A stretch of DNA of 64,000 bases from Paenibacillus sp. Soil750 (GTDB lineage Bacteria > Bacillota > Bacilli > Paenibacillales > NBRC-103111), in NCBI RefSeq assembly GCF_001428045.1, contig NZ_LMSD01000015.1:1-64000 (forward strand), given 5' to 3'. Numbering within the stretch: position 1 is the first letter of the stretch; each line of letters begins with the position of its first letter. The notes beneath the pieces are model-generated. The model ran no database searches, was not told where the DNA came from, and was given only the letters and a program-made list of their open reading frames with translations. Positions 25,988-34,604 of the stretch are shown here, one piece after another. Made by a program: the position numbers and the translations under genes.

Positions 25988-26758
25988 ATGTCATTAACCT
26001 ATGAAGATCGCAGGATGACGATACTGAATCATTTGGAAATGGAAGGGAAAGTGCAAGTACATCACCTATCGGAGCTGCTGACCGTTTCAACGGAGACGGT
26101 GCGTCGAGATTTGGACCGTTTGGAAAAGGAAGGCAAACTACGCAAGGTGTATGGCGGCGCCGTCAAAATGCGCATGGAGATGGTCGAGCCTCCCTTTTTA
26201 AATCGTGTACAAATGATGAAACCAGAGAAAGCAGCAATTGGGAAATTAGCCGCGTCACTCGTTCAAGATGGTGAAACGATCATGCTGGATAATGGGACAA
26301 CGACAATTGAAATCGTCCCTTTTTTGAATGACAAGACGAATGTGACGTTAATTACGAACTCTATCCCGATTCTCAATTTAGCAATGGAAACGTTCCGTGG
26401 ACGAATTATTTTTGCTGGCGGAGAAGTTAATCAAGAATGTCGGGCTGTGACAGGCACCCTGACTGATCAACTGCTCGATCAATTTAAAGTAAACAAAACG
26501 TTTATTTCAGCTAGCGGCATTTCGTTAACGGATGGAATTACTGATTTTCATTTGGCTGAAGCCGTGATCTCGCGCAAAATGATGCAAAGAGCAGAAGAGT
26601 GCATTCTGATCGCAGATCATAGCAAATTCGGCTTGTCTACGTTTGCCAGAGTCGCGAAGCTAGAGGAAATCTCCATGGTGATCACCGACGCCGGTTGCCC
26701 CAAGGAGTGGGTGGATACGATTGAGGAGCTTGGTATTGAGGTACGGATAAGTGAGTGA
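25988..26758 (+). CDS. DeoR/GlpR-family transcriptional repressor
   Basis: This is a 256-residue regulator. The N-terminal DeoR helix-turn-helix (about residues 6-58) carries the signature TVSTETVRRDLDRLEKEGKL and is followed by VYGGAV. The C-terminal DeoRC effector domain (LDNGTTT, ITNS, GG...C, IADHSKFG) usually senses a phosphorylated sugar. AGGAGG precedes the ATG. It is divergent from the phosphoesterase/EamA operon, with repeated operator-like motifs between them. Confidence 0.92.
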   Translation: MSLTYEDRRMTILNHLEMEGKVQVHHLSELLTVSTETVRRDLDRLEKEGKLRKVYGGAVKMRMEMVEPPFLNRVQMMKPEKAAIGKLAASLVQDGETIMLDNGTTTIEIVPFLNDKTNVTLITNSIPILNLAMETFRGRIIFAGGEVNQECRAVTGTLTDQLLDQFKVNKTFISASGISLTDGITDFHLAEAVISRKMMQRAEECILIADHSKFGLSTFARVAKLEEISMVITDAGCPKEWVDTIEELGIEVRISE

Positions 26759-26761
26759 TGT

Positions 26762-26817
26762 GTAGTGAGTAGTGAGTAGTGAGTAGTGAGTAGTGAGTAG
26801 TGAGTAGTGTGTAGTGA
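26762..26817 (+). repeat. 7-bp tandem repeat (GTAGTGA, 8 copies)
   Basis: Eight consecutive 7-base units GTAGTGA, the seventh being GTAGTGT, begin three bases after the deoR stop codon. They degenerate into GAGAGTGGAGAGTAGAGAG up to about 26850. The unit length is not a multiple of three and the array is outside any gene. Expected to be length-variable. Confidence 0.9.
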
Positions 26818-26860
26818 GTAGAGAGTGGAGAGTAGAGAGAGAGTAAAGAGTAAGACAGAA

Positions 26861-26907
26861 AAAGGCCATTAGGAGGAACGGTAGCCCGTTCTCTTAGTGG
26901 CCTTTCT
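26861..26907. terminator. Bidirectional terminator between deoR and araC
   Basis: AAAGGCCA near 26861 pairs with TGGCCTTT ending near 26905, with an inner GAACG/CGTTC stem. The minus-strand transcript ends in TTTTTCTGT, the plus strand in TTTCTG, so it serves the minus-strand araC gene best. Confidence 0.75.
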
Positions 26908-26976
26908 GCGTAATCGACTGCTGGTTGTGTCGAGTATGTCGATTATAGCGACTTACAGATCACCATGCACACCAGT

Positions 26977-27969
26977 CTATTGCACCGTATGGTGCTTCGG
27001 CCGGAACTCGCTTGGCGACTGGCCAGTCCAGCGGCGGAATTGCCGCGAGAAGTGGCTGGCCGATTGAAAGCCAAGCTTGTCGGCGATAAGATTCATCGAC
27101 AGATGGGTCGTAACGAGCAATTCTTTGGCTTGCTTCAGCTTCAGCTGACTAACATACTGGCGCGGTGATAGGCCGTACACCTTGGAGAACAGCTTGCTGC
27201 ACTGGCTGCGGCTTATGTTCAGCTCTTTGGCGATCCCCGCGACAGAAGCTTCCTCGCCGAGACCGAGGGACAGCTTCTCCTCGATTGCGTGAGCGACGTC
27301 AGTTGAGAACAACGACGCATCGCGGTTCGTTGTTTTCACTTCTGTGTGCTGCTGGGCGCGAAGCAGCGCGAGCACGTCATGAATGATGAGCAGCGTGTAG
27401 GACTGCAGCAGCAGCTTATCTTCAAAAAGCAGCTGAGACGACCCAGCCTGCTCAGCATTTTGCTCTAACAGCCGGTTGCGCGCCACAACGGCTTCTAATT
27501 CACCTACGTAGCTGCGAAGCTTGCTCGTGGAGGCTTGCTTTTGACGGATCAGCTGGAAGGGTGTTGCCGCTAGCAGACTGCGAATTTCCGTATCGTCGAG
27601 ATCAAAATGGACATTAAAATATCCATAATGCACAGCTGAGGGGTTGGCGGATTGATGTCGGACACCAGACTTAATAAGCAGCCAGTCGCCTGCGAACATG
27701 GTGATGGATTGGCGATTGATCTCATGCAAGACTTCACCCTCCGAGCAGTACAGCAGCTCAAATAAATGATGATGGTGCCTCGGATAGGCCCACCCTGGGG
27801 GCTGCAACCCAAAGTGACAACCGACGACCTGCAGCGTCTGAATCATATTCGGAAAACGGTAATTATCCCTATATAAATCCTCCATGCGGATTGCCCCCAG
27901 TTCGTGTTCGATTGGTGGTATTGATGACTCTAGTTCGCGTTTGTTCGTTGGTTTTAATATTTCTATCAT
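26977..27969 (-). CDS. AraC-family regulator with cupin sensor
   Basis: This 330-residue regulator has an N-terminal cupin-like sugar-sensing domain with a His cluster (YPRHHHHLFELLYC, GDWLLIKSG). Two C-terminal AraC helix-turn-helix motifs follow (VAGIAKELNISRSQCSKLFS and NLIADKLGFQSASHFSRQFR). A longer frame reaches 28068, but only the ATG at 27969 has a ribosome binding site (AAAGG five bases upstream), so I chose it. It is divergent from the GH35 beta-galactosidase and is the likely regulator of that gene. Confidence 0.88.
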   Translation of the reverse strand: MIEILKPTNKRELESSIPPIEHELGAIRMEDLYRDNYRFPNMIQTLQVVGCHFGLQPPGWAYPRHHHHLFELLYCSEGEVLHEINRQSITMFAGDWLLIKSGVRHQSANPSAVHYGYFNVHFDLDDTEIRSLLAATPFQLIRQKQASTSKLRSYVGELEAVVARNRLLEQNAEQAGSSQLLFEDKLLLQSYTLLIIHDVLALLRAQQHTEVKTTNRDASLFSTDVAHAIEEKLSLGLGEEASVAGIAKELNISRSQCSKLFSKVYGLSPRQYVSQLKLKQAKELLVTTHLSMNLIADKLGFQSASHFSRQFRRWTGQSPSEFRPKHHTVQ

Positions 27970-28091
27970 AGCATCCTTTGGCACATTTGGTATAGAATTT
28001 GCGCTATTTGGAGATTGAGTAGAACGGTAGGAATCAGCGATGATGAGAGAAGAATAAAGAACATTCATACGGATAATTCGGAGGGATCATC

Positions 28092-29876
28092 GTGGCGATT
28101 TTAACAGCGGGAAGTAAGCAATTTCTATTAGATGGGGAGCCTATCCAACTTTTGTCAGGAGCTATTCATTATTTCCGCGTAGTACCGGCCTATTGGGAAG
28201 ACCGTTTATTAAAGCTGAAGGCTTGCGGTTTTAATACGGTTGAGACGTATTTACCTTGGAATTTGCATGAACCGAAGGAAGGTGAATTCAACTTCAGCGG
28301 CCTTGCGGACGTGGAGGCATTCGTAAAGCTGGCAGGAAACCTTGGTCTACATGTGATCGTGCGGCCTAGTCCTTACATTTGTGCGGAGTGGGAGTTTGGT
28401 GGACTGCCGGCTTGGCTGCTTCAATATCCTTCGATGAAATTACGTTGTATGGATACTATGTATTTGCAAAAAGTCGATCGCTATTACGATGAGTTGATTC
28501 CTCGTTTGAAGCCACTGCTGAGCACGAATGGCGGGCCGATTCTAGCGGTGCAAATCGAGAATGAATATGGCAGCTACGGGAATGATACTGCGTATTTAAC
28601 CTATTTAAGAGACGGCCTAATTAGCCGTGGTGTGGACGTGCTGCTGTTTACCTCAGACGGTCCCGAGGATGGGATGCTGCAAGGCGGAACGGTGCCGGGG
28701 ACGCTGGCTACGGTTAATTTCGGCTCACAGCCGGAAGAAGCTTTCGAGAAATTTCGTCAATATCGCGAGGATGAGCCGCTTTTTTGCATGGAGTACTGGA
28801 ACGGGTGGTTTGACCACTGGTTGAAGCCCCATCACACGAGGGACGCTGGGGACGTCGCGGATGTGTTCGATCGGATGCTGCGAGCGGGTGCTTCGGTTAA
28901 TTTCTATATGTTCCATGGTGGGACAAACTTCGGATTCTACAACGGTGCGAACTATCAAGAGAAGTATGAAGCGACAATTACTAGCTACGATTACGATTCA
29001 CCCTTGTCCGAATGCGGTGATGTGACGGAGAAATATAGCGGTGTGCGTAAGGTAATCGCCAACCATTTGGGCATACCGGTAGAGGAACTTCCCGCGCTGC
29101 CTGCGCCAATTCAGAAGAAAAGCTATGGGCAAATTGCTTTGACGGAAAAGGCTGATTTGCTGGAATCTTTGGCGTATCTGACGAAACCAGTCAAGCGTAC
29201 CTATCCGGTGTCGATGGAGCATCTCGGACAAGATTATGGTTTCATCGTCTACGCAACGAAGATATCCGGGCCTCGAATCGGCGAAAGCTTGCACCTGCAA
29301 GAGGTACACGATCGTGCGCAAGTTTTCCTAGATGGCGTGTACCAAGGTACGGTAGAACGCTGGGATCCACGTCCACTCCAAATGGACATTCCTGCTGGGG
29401 GAGCGAAACTAGAAATCGTCGTCGAGAACATGGGACGCGTTAATTACGGTCCGCGGCTTCGAGATTGCAAAGGGATCACAGAAGGCGTGAGAATGAATAA
29501 TCAGTTCCTTTTTGACTGGACGATTCATCCACTGCCACTAGACAATATAGCGGCGGTTCCATTCGTTCAGACGACAGGAGAAGACTTATCAGGAGTCAGC
29601 GTGGATAGCGAATTCATAGATCGTCCGACCCTCTATCGCGGGGAATTCCTTGTAGATGGAACAGGAGATACGTTCGTCAAGTTGGCAGGCTGGTCCAAAG
29701 GCGTCGTATGGATCAATGGCTTCAACCTCGGCCGCTTCTGGGACAAAGGCCCCCAAAACACGTTATATCTGCCAGCTCCTCTACTAAAAGTAGGGCGCAA
29801 TGAGATCATCGTATTGGAACTGCACCATACGGAGAATGCCATCATTGAACTGATAGATACGCCTGATTTGGGTTAA
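28092..29876 (+). CDS. GH35 beta-galactosidase
   Basis: This 594-residue cytoplasmic glycosidase starts at GTG with GGAGGGA upstream. The GH35 barrel spans residues about 1-320: SGAIHYFRVVP, NTVETYLPWNLHEP, RPSPYICAEWEFGGLPAWL and QIENEYGSYG with Glu158 as acid/base, then CMEYWNGWFDHW with Glu234 as nucleophile, and MFHGGTNFGF. Two C-terminal beta-sandwich domains follow, the last with VVWINGFNLGRFW. It hydrolyses terminal beta-galactosyl residues. A terminator follows, so it is a single-gene unit controlled by the divergent AraC regulator. Confidence 0.93.
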   Translation: MAILTAGSKQFLLDGEPIQLLSGAIHYFRVVPAYWEDRLLKLKACGFNTVETYLPWNLHEPKEGEFNFSGLADVEAFVKLAGNLGLHVIVRPSPYICAEWEFGGLPAWLLQYPSMKLRCMDTMYLQKVDRYYDELIPRLKPLLSTNGGPILAVQIENEYGSYGNDTAYLTYLRDGLISRGVDVLLFTSDGPEDGMLQGGTVPGTLATVNFGSQPEEAFEKFRQYREDEPLFCMEYWNGWFDHWLKPHHTRDAGDVADVFDRMLRAGASVNFYMFHGGTNFGFYNGANYQEKYEATITSYDYDSPLSECGDVTEKYSGVRKVIANHLGIPVEELPALPAPIQKKSYGQIALTEKADLLESLAYLTKPVKRTYPVSMEHLGQDYGFIVYATKISGPRIGESLHLQEVHDRAQVFLDGVYQGTVERWDPRPLQMDIPAGGAKLEIVVENMGRVNYGPRLRDCKGITEGVRMNNQFLFDWTIHPLPLDNIAAVPFVQTTGEDLSGVSVDSEFIDRPTLYRGEFLVDGTGDTFVKLAGWSKGVVWINGFNLGRFWDKGPQNTLYLPAPLLKVGRNEIIVLELHHTENAIIELIDTPDLG

Positions 29877-29889
29877 TACCTAGAATACG

Positions 29890-29929
29890 AAGCACCTTCG
29901 GCTGCAATTGCGGCTGGAGGTGCTTTTTG
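29890..29929 (+). terminator. Terminator of the GH35 gene
   Basis: AAGCACCT (29890-29897) pairs with AGGTGCTT (29918-29925), and TTTTT follows. Confidence 0.85.
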
Positions 29930-29948
29930 GTGAGAGCATGGCTGTATC

Positions 29949-29978
29949 TGGATAATCTCGCGAAACTGGTAAATACTA
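29949..29978 (+). promoter_or_regulatory. Sigma-G-like promoter of the first germination operon
   Basis: TGGATA (29949-29954), 17 bases, AATACTA (29972-29978) is close to the forespore sigma-G consensus TGAATA-17/18-CATACTA. It lies 30 bases before the gerA-type start. Confidence 0.6.
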
Positions 29979-30008
29979 ACGGAAATGTAGTTGGACGGAG
30001 GACGCGGT

Positions 30009-31436
30009 ATGGAAATGCAGCAGGATTCTCTTCTGATCTCTGATGAGATCGAGACGAATATACAAAACCTATTCCAGTATTTCCATTCTTCCGACGATGT
30101 GCGCTCCAGGGAATTCACCATGCAAAGCCTAAGGGGAAGTCTTCTTTATTTATCAACCATTACAGATACAGATAAGCTGCAATCAGACATTCTCAAACCG
30201 TTACTGCAATCTCACGAAGGCCGTCTTGAGGATATACTTCCTATTTTGGATATTGAGATTGTCACCGATTTGAAGACTGCAGCAGCAGGGATGCTTCAAG
30301 GCAAGTGCGCTATTCTGTTGGAGCAAAGAATGAATATTGTATTGGTAGATGCAAGTGCAAGAGTCGTGAATACTGTGGGTGAACCACAAAATGAACAAAC
30401 GATTCGCGGATCACATGTCGGATTCGTGGATGACGTTTATATCAATGGGCAGCTGGTCCACCAACGGTTGAAAAATGCGAACCTAGTTGAGCGGCATTTC
30501 ACCTTAGGCTCCGAAAGCCCGACGAACGTAAAGCTGTTATACATGTGTGATATTGCCGACATGACAGTTGTTGACGATATTATCGCCAACCTGCTCACGA
30601 ATCAGGCTACCTTCATTAAATCGTCTGGACAAATTACCGATCGGTTGGAAAGCAGTCATTTATCGCCATTCCCACAATTGCTGTTAACCGAGAGACCCGA
30701 CACGACTGTTTCGCACTTAATGGAAGGACGTATCGCACTACTCATAGACGGAAGTTCGTTCGCGACGATTCTTCCTGTAACCTTCTTTATGTTTTTTCAA
30801 GCGGCAGATGATTTTAATGTCAGGTGGTGGAATGGGACCTTTTTCAGATTCCTCCGGTTCATCAGCGTTATGATCGGTATCGCGCTACCGTCCGTATATA
30901 TATCCATTGTTTCGAATCATTTTGATATCTTGCCGATTGATTTGGTGTTCTCATTGAAGGCCTCGTTGGAAAATATCCCATTCAATCCGCTCATGGAAGC
31001 GATGTTCATGATTACCGTGCTAGAGTTGCTCAGGGAAGCCGCGATCCGATTGCCGAAATCAATCGCAGCTACGCTGTCTATCGTAGGAGGTCTCGTGATT
31101 GGAAGTGAAGTTGTGAATGCCAATTTGGTTTCAACGACGATGATTGTTGTCATTTCATTGACAGCAGTCGCTTCATTCAGCATGCCTTCCCATGAAATGC
31201 GCCTTGCTATTCGGCTTATCTCTTTCCCCATCATGCTTGCATCTTCGCTGCTTGGTTTTGCGGGTATTGCCTTTAGCTTCTGTCTCTTGTTCATGCATCT
31301 AAGTAAACTCGAAACATTCGGTGTGCCTTATTTCTATCCGTTCACGCCTTTCGAACCAAGACGCATTCTGACTACGCTTGTTCAGTTGCCAAAACGGATC
31401 TTCCGCCGTAAAGCGTCAGATAGGAGGGCATCATGA
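30009..31436 (+). CDS. Spore germinant receptor subunit A (GerA family)
   Basis: This is a 475-residue membrane protein. A soluble N-terminal domain (about 1-245) is followed by the GerA signature LTERPDTTVSHLMEGRIALL. About five membrane helices come next, then the cytoplasmic tail GVPYFYPFTPFEPRR. GerA proteins form nutrient-gated ion channels in the inner spore membrane. The ATG at 30009 has GGAGGA six bases upstream; the TTG at 29991 contains that site and is rejected. It is the first gene of an A-B-C operon, whose three reading frames overlap by 4 bases each, preceded by a sigma-G-like promoter. Confidence 0.93.
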   Translation: MEMQQDSLLISDEIETNIQNLFQYFHSSDDVRSREFTMQSLRGSLLYLSTITDTDKLQSDILKPLLQSHEGRLEDILPILDIEIVTDLKTAAAGMLQGKCAILLEQRMNIVLVDASARVVNTVGEPQNEQTIRGSHVGFVDDVYINGQLVHQRLKNANLVERHFTLGSESPTNVKLLYMCDIADMTVVDDIIANLLTNQATFIKSSGQITDRLESSHLSPFPQLLLTERPDTTVSHLMEGRIALLIDGSSFATILPVTFFMFFQAADDFNVRWWNGTFFRFLRFISVMIGIALPSVYISIVSNHFDILPIDLVFSLKASLENIPFNPLMEAMFMITVLELLREAAIRLPKSIAATLSIVGGLVIGSEVVNANLVSTTMIVVISLTAVASFSMPSHEMRLAIRLISFPIMLASSLLGFAGIAFSFCLLFMHLSKLETFGVPYFYPFTPFEPRRILTTLVQLPKRIFRRKASDRRAS

Positions 31437-32506
31437 CTAGGGTTCAATTATTTGCCTTCATTTTGCAAACACAGATCGGTATCGCTGTGCTTTCTTTCCC
31501 TTATGATTTGCATAAAGCCGCGGGTGCAGATGGGTGGATTTCAGTTCTTGTGGCTGGAGCTTGCGTCCAACTCATTCTGGTAGCATACGCATTGTTATGC
31601 CAGAGATTTCCCCGACAAAATCTATATCAATTTGTTCCTCTCATTGTGGGCAAATACTTCGGGAATGTGATTAATATGGTATATATCTTACATTTTACCT
31701 TTACGAGCTGTCTGATTTTATTGATGGAAATGACGTTCGTAGAGTTATGGATATTACCCCACACGAACCCCGGGCTCGTCATCGTTGCGAATTTTATTGT
31801 TTGCTTATACATGGCCAAGGAGAATATTCGGATTATTGCCCGTTACAATGCGTTAATTACTCTATTAGTTTTTGTGATGCTGGCGATCATGATGACGAAC
31901 TTTAGCACGATGGATTACCGCTATCTATTGCCTGTTGGGCAAGAAGGGCTCCATGCCATATTGTTGGGAGTAAAAAGCTCTTTGCTATCCTTTTTGGGAT
32001 TTGAAGTAGTTTTAGTGCTGAATTCCGATATTCAAGCAAAAGGAAAGAGCTTGATTCCTCCTATTCTGTGGGCAAATGGATTGGCAACCGCCTTCTTTCT
32101 GATCATAGTTCTCATCTGCTATACAAATTTCAGTCCGGAATCGATTAACTACATTCCGCAGCCCGTGCCGTACTATCTCAATGGAATTTCCTTGCCGTTT
32201 CTAGAACGATTGGATCTTCTTTTTCTTTCTATCTGGCTGGTAAAAGTAACGTCAACACAGATCAGTTATCTTTACAGTGCAGGGAAGGGATTGGGGTACT
32301 TATTTCATCGAAATGAGCACAGTAAAGCGATTTACTATCTGGTCCCACTTGTCTGTCTAACGGGGATATTCTGGCGATCGGAGAATAAAGTCCAGTTCTT
32401 AGAGCAGATCACTCAATACGATAGCTTTATTATTTTCGGGATTCCGATCGTGCTCCTACTGGTAGCCTGGCTGAGCGGGGAAAGGGGACGGATGCCACCG
32501 ATATGA
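31433..32506 (+). CDS. Spore germinant receptor subunit B (GerB family)
   Basis: This is a 357-residue amino-acid-permease-like protein with ten predicted membrane helices, typical of GerAB/GerKB (VQLFAFILQTQIGIAVLSFP at the start). The B subunit binds the germinant amino acid or sugar in the membrane. Its ATG overlaps the upstream TGA, and its end overlaps the C subunit start, so the three subunits are translationally coupled. Confidence 0.92.
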   Translation: MTRVQLFAFILQTQIGIAVLSFPYDLHKAAGADGWISVLVAGACVQLILVAYALLCQRFPRQNLYQFVPLIVGKYFGNVINMVYILHFTFTSCLILLMEMTFVELWILPHTNPGLVIVANFIVCLYMAKENIRIIARYNALITLLVFVMLAIMMTNFSTMDYRYLLPVGQEGLHAILLGVKSSLLSFLGFEVVLVLNSDIQAKGKSLIPPILWANGLATAFFLIIVLICYTNFSPESINYIPQPVPYYLNGISLPFLERLDLLFLSIWLVKVTSTQISYLYSAGKGLGYLFHRNEHSKAIYYLVPLVCLTGIFWRSENKVQFLEQITQYDSFIIFGIPIVLLLVAWLSGERGRMPPI

Positions 32507-33621
32507 GAAAATTAGTGATTAGCTGCCTTAGTCTCCTAATACTATCAGGATGCAACTATCGAAATGAGCTCAAAAACCTGCAGCTCATCTATGCAGCCTC
32601 GATTGATATGAACGATCAGCAGGATATCGTCACTACCGTAACCATTCAATCGCCTGGTGGTAAGGAACGAACGGCACCCGTCCATGAGGTGTTAACGGCA
32701 TCGGGACATACGCTGCAAGATGCGTTATTCAAAAAAATTGGGTTGCAAATCGCAGGCCCGATAGGTACCTCCAAAAATCAAGTCATGCTGCTCGGGGAGA
32801 AGGTGGCAAAAAAAGATTTAGCGCAAATGCTGGACTCGTCCTTTCGGACTTCAAATGTTCCTATGCTTGCAAAAGTGGCTATTGTTCGCGGGCAAGCTGG
32901 CGACTTGATTCGCCTCGATCGAATTGGGTCTGCAACGGCAGGTGAATATTTGCGAAAAATCCTTAGGAGTGCTAGCTATGAAACGATCATTCCTTCAATG
33001 ACGCTGCATTCACTCTATCCCATGCTGCATGATTCAGGGCGAGATCCCGTCATTCCGATTCTAAGAAAGGAGACTGATAAAGCTGTGGTTGACGGATTGG
33101 CTCTTGTGCATGAACGCAAGTATACAGGTTATTCTTTATCGCCAGAGCAATCGATGTTGTATCTATTAATGAACGGAGATAAAGGTGACATTTGTGTGAT
33201 CACAAGAGATATTGAGGAGGAAGCTGCCAATGAAAAAGACGAACCCTCCGATTATTTAGCACTTAACATATCGAACTTAAAGCGAAAAAAAGAGGTCTGG
33301 ATTGACGCGGAGGGGCAAGTGCAGATTCAACTCAACCTGAAAATGAAGGGAAGAGTCATTGAATATGCAAAGAATGACCTAGCCGACAAACAAAAGGTTG
33401 AACAATTGAATAAGCAATTCTCCGAGGTCATAACAAAAGAGGCCAATGGGATATGCAAGCAGCTTCAGCAGGCAAATTCCGACGCTTTGGGTATTGCGAG
33501 GGATGTGATGGCTTTTTATCCAAATGAATGGAAAAAGATGGACTGGGAGACTGAATATCCGAAGGCGAAATTTCAAGTTTCGATGAAAGTTGAAATTGTT
33601 TCCCATGGGATTATTAATTAA
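32503..33621 (+). CDS. Spore germinant receptor lipoprotein C (GerC family)
   Basis: This 372-residue lipoprotein has lipobox LSGC (Cys17) after a short signal peptide and the three-domain Ger(x)C architecture ending in the conserved C-terminal domain (NEWKKMDWETEYPKAKFQVS). It completes the A-B-C receptor in the inner spore membrane. Its start overlaps gerB by 4 bases. No strong T-tailed terminator was found in the 124 bases that follow, although GTAGG...CCTAC (33625-33665) can fold. Confidence 0.92.
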   Translation: MRKLVISCLSLLILSGCNYRNELKNLQLIYAASIDMNDQQDIVTTVTIQSPGGKERTAPVHEVLTASGHTLQDALFKKIGLQIAGPIGTSKNQVMLLGEKVAKKDLAQMLDSSFRTSNVPMLAKVAIVRGQAGDLIRLDRIGSATAGEYLRKILRSASYETIIPSMTLHSLYPMLHDSGRDPVIPILRKETDKAVVDGLALVHERKYTGYSLSPEQSMLYLLMNGDKGDICVITRDIEEEAANEKDEPSDYLALNISNLKRKKEVWIDAEGQVQIQLNLKMKGRVIEYAKNDLADKQKVEQLNKQFSEVITKEANGICKQLQQANSDALGIARDVMAFYPNEWKKMDWETEYPKAKFQVSMKVEIVSHGIIN

Positions 33622-33745
33622 GAGTAGGTTTCCTAAAGTATACCCGGTATCTTTAAAGTGCCTACTTCCAGTCGTCCGAATTAATCGTTATACTGATGAA
33701 GTTACGTTAAGTAAGTAATTCACTTTATTTTAGGAGGTAACAAAG

Positions 33746-34294
33746 ATGTCGAACGAGCAACTGAAAATTGGTATTATTCTTGGCAGCACCCGTCAAGGTC
33801 GTGTTAGCCCGCAAGTAGGCGAATGGGTTAAGCAAATTGCTGACGGGCGTGGAGATGCTGAGTACGAAATAGTTGATATTGCCGAGTATAAACTTCCTTT
33901 CTTCGGCGAAGGTACAGGGCAAGAACCTGGACTTGCAGCTTGGAATACGAAGCTTGAAAGCCTGGACGGATTTGTATTCGTTGTTCAAGAATATAATCAC
34001 AGCATTACAGGTGCTTTGAAAAATGCATTGGACTCCGCACGTGAGCCGTGGAATAACAAAGCCGCTGGTATCGTGAGCTACGGATCAACAGGTGGTGCTC
34101 GTGCAGCTGAACATCTGCGTGGTATTCTAGGCGAGCTTTTGGTAGCAGACGTTCGTGTGCATCCGACGTTCTCCTTGTTTACAGATTTCGAAAACTTCTC
34201 CGTATTCAAGCCAGCTGACCTACACAAAGACAACGTGAATGCGATGCTCGATCAAGTGAAAGCTTGGAGCGGCGCGTTGAAAACGTTGAGATAA
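33746..34294 (+). CDS. NADPH-dependent FMN reductase family protein
   Basis: This 182-residue flavodoxin-fold oxidoreductase has the FMN phosphate loop GSTRQGRVSPQVGEW near residue 13. VVQEYNHSITGALKNALD and the SYGSTGGARAAEHLR loop follow, as in the azoreductase/ArsH-like NADPH-FMN reductases. The ATG has TTTAGGAGGT upstream. It is monocistronic, with a strong terminator. Role: quinone, azo or chromate reduction; substrate not readable. Confidence 0.88.
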   Translation: MSNEQLKIGIILGSTRQGRVSPQVGEWVKQIADGRGDAEYEIVDIAEYKLPFFGEGTGQEPGLAAWNTKLESLDGFVFVVQEYNHSITGALKNALDSAREPWNNKAAGIVSYGSTGGARAAEHLRGILGELLVADVRVHPTFSLFTDFENFSVFKPADLHKDNVNAMLDQVKAWSGALKTLR

Positions 34295-34310
34295 ATAGTA
34301 GCATAGAAAT

Positions 34311-34346
34311 ACCCCACAGGGATGAGCTGTGGGGTTATTTTTATTT
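34311..34346. terminator. Bidirectional terminator
   Basis: ACCCCACAG (34311-34319) pairs with CTGTGGGGT (34327-34335). T-rich tails occur on both sides (TTATTTTTATTT on plus, TATTTCT on minus). It separates the FMN reductase gene from the small minus-strand ORF. Confidence 0.83.
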
Positions 34347-34371
34347 GTGGAGGATGACACATCACCTGTAT

Positions 34372-34539
34372 CTAGGTCAGCAACAGCTTGAGTTGTCGTA
34401 AATACGAGCGAAGCTCGGGAACGGCTTCAAGATGAGCCTTGTTGGAGGTTTCATAGTAAAGGATTATCACGACCCACACAATTTGTAAAATCGCTAAGGC
34501 TGCTGAGAAGATCGGCGGCTTTTTGTTAAGTATTTTAAT
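34372..34539 (-). CDS. Small membrane protein ORF with apparent ATT start (55 aa)
   Basis: An uninterrupted minus-strand frame reads KILNKKPPIFSAALAILQIV, then a hydrophobic run ending YYETSNKAHL and a basic helical tail (RSYLRQLKLLL), and stops at 34372. This gives a single-pass protein with a charged C-terminus. No ATG, GTG or TTG is available: the frame is closed by TAG ten codons into the upstream region, and the best-placed initiator is ATT at 34539, with AGGGG three bases upstream. It fills the otherwise empty gap, and a bidirectional terminator follows. The clean helix-plus-charged-tail pattern supports coding. ATT may be a rare start or a mutated ATG. Family unknown. Confidence 0.5.
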   Translation of the reverse strand: MKILNKKPPIFSAALAILQIVWVVIILYYETSNKAHLEAVPELRSYLRQLKLLLT

Positions 34540-34604
34540 AGGCCCCTAACGAGGAAGTGTGTTAAGCTAATATGGATAATTTTTCCTAATGGAGTGTGAC
34601 GTTC

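Noticed and set aside
26762-26850. Possible CRISPR-like array
   Set aside because: The unit is 7 bases with no spacers; it is a simple tandem repeat.
27970-28068. N-terminal extension of the AraC regulator to 28068
   Set aside because: No ribosome binding site at that ATG; the added 33 residues look non-coding, whereas ATG 27969 has AAAGG at the right distance.
30917-31294. 125-codon minus-strand frame inside the first gerA gene
   Set aside because: Antisense to conserved membrane helices; no start signal, no neighbours on that strand.
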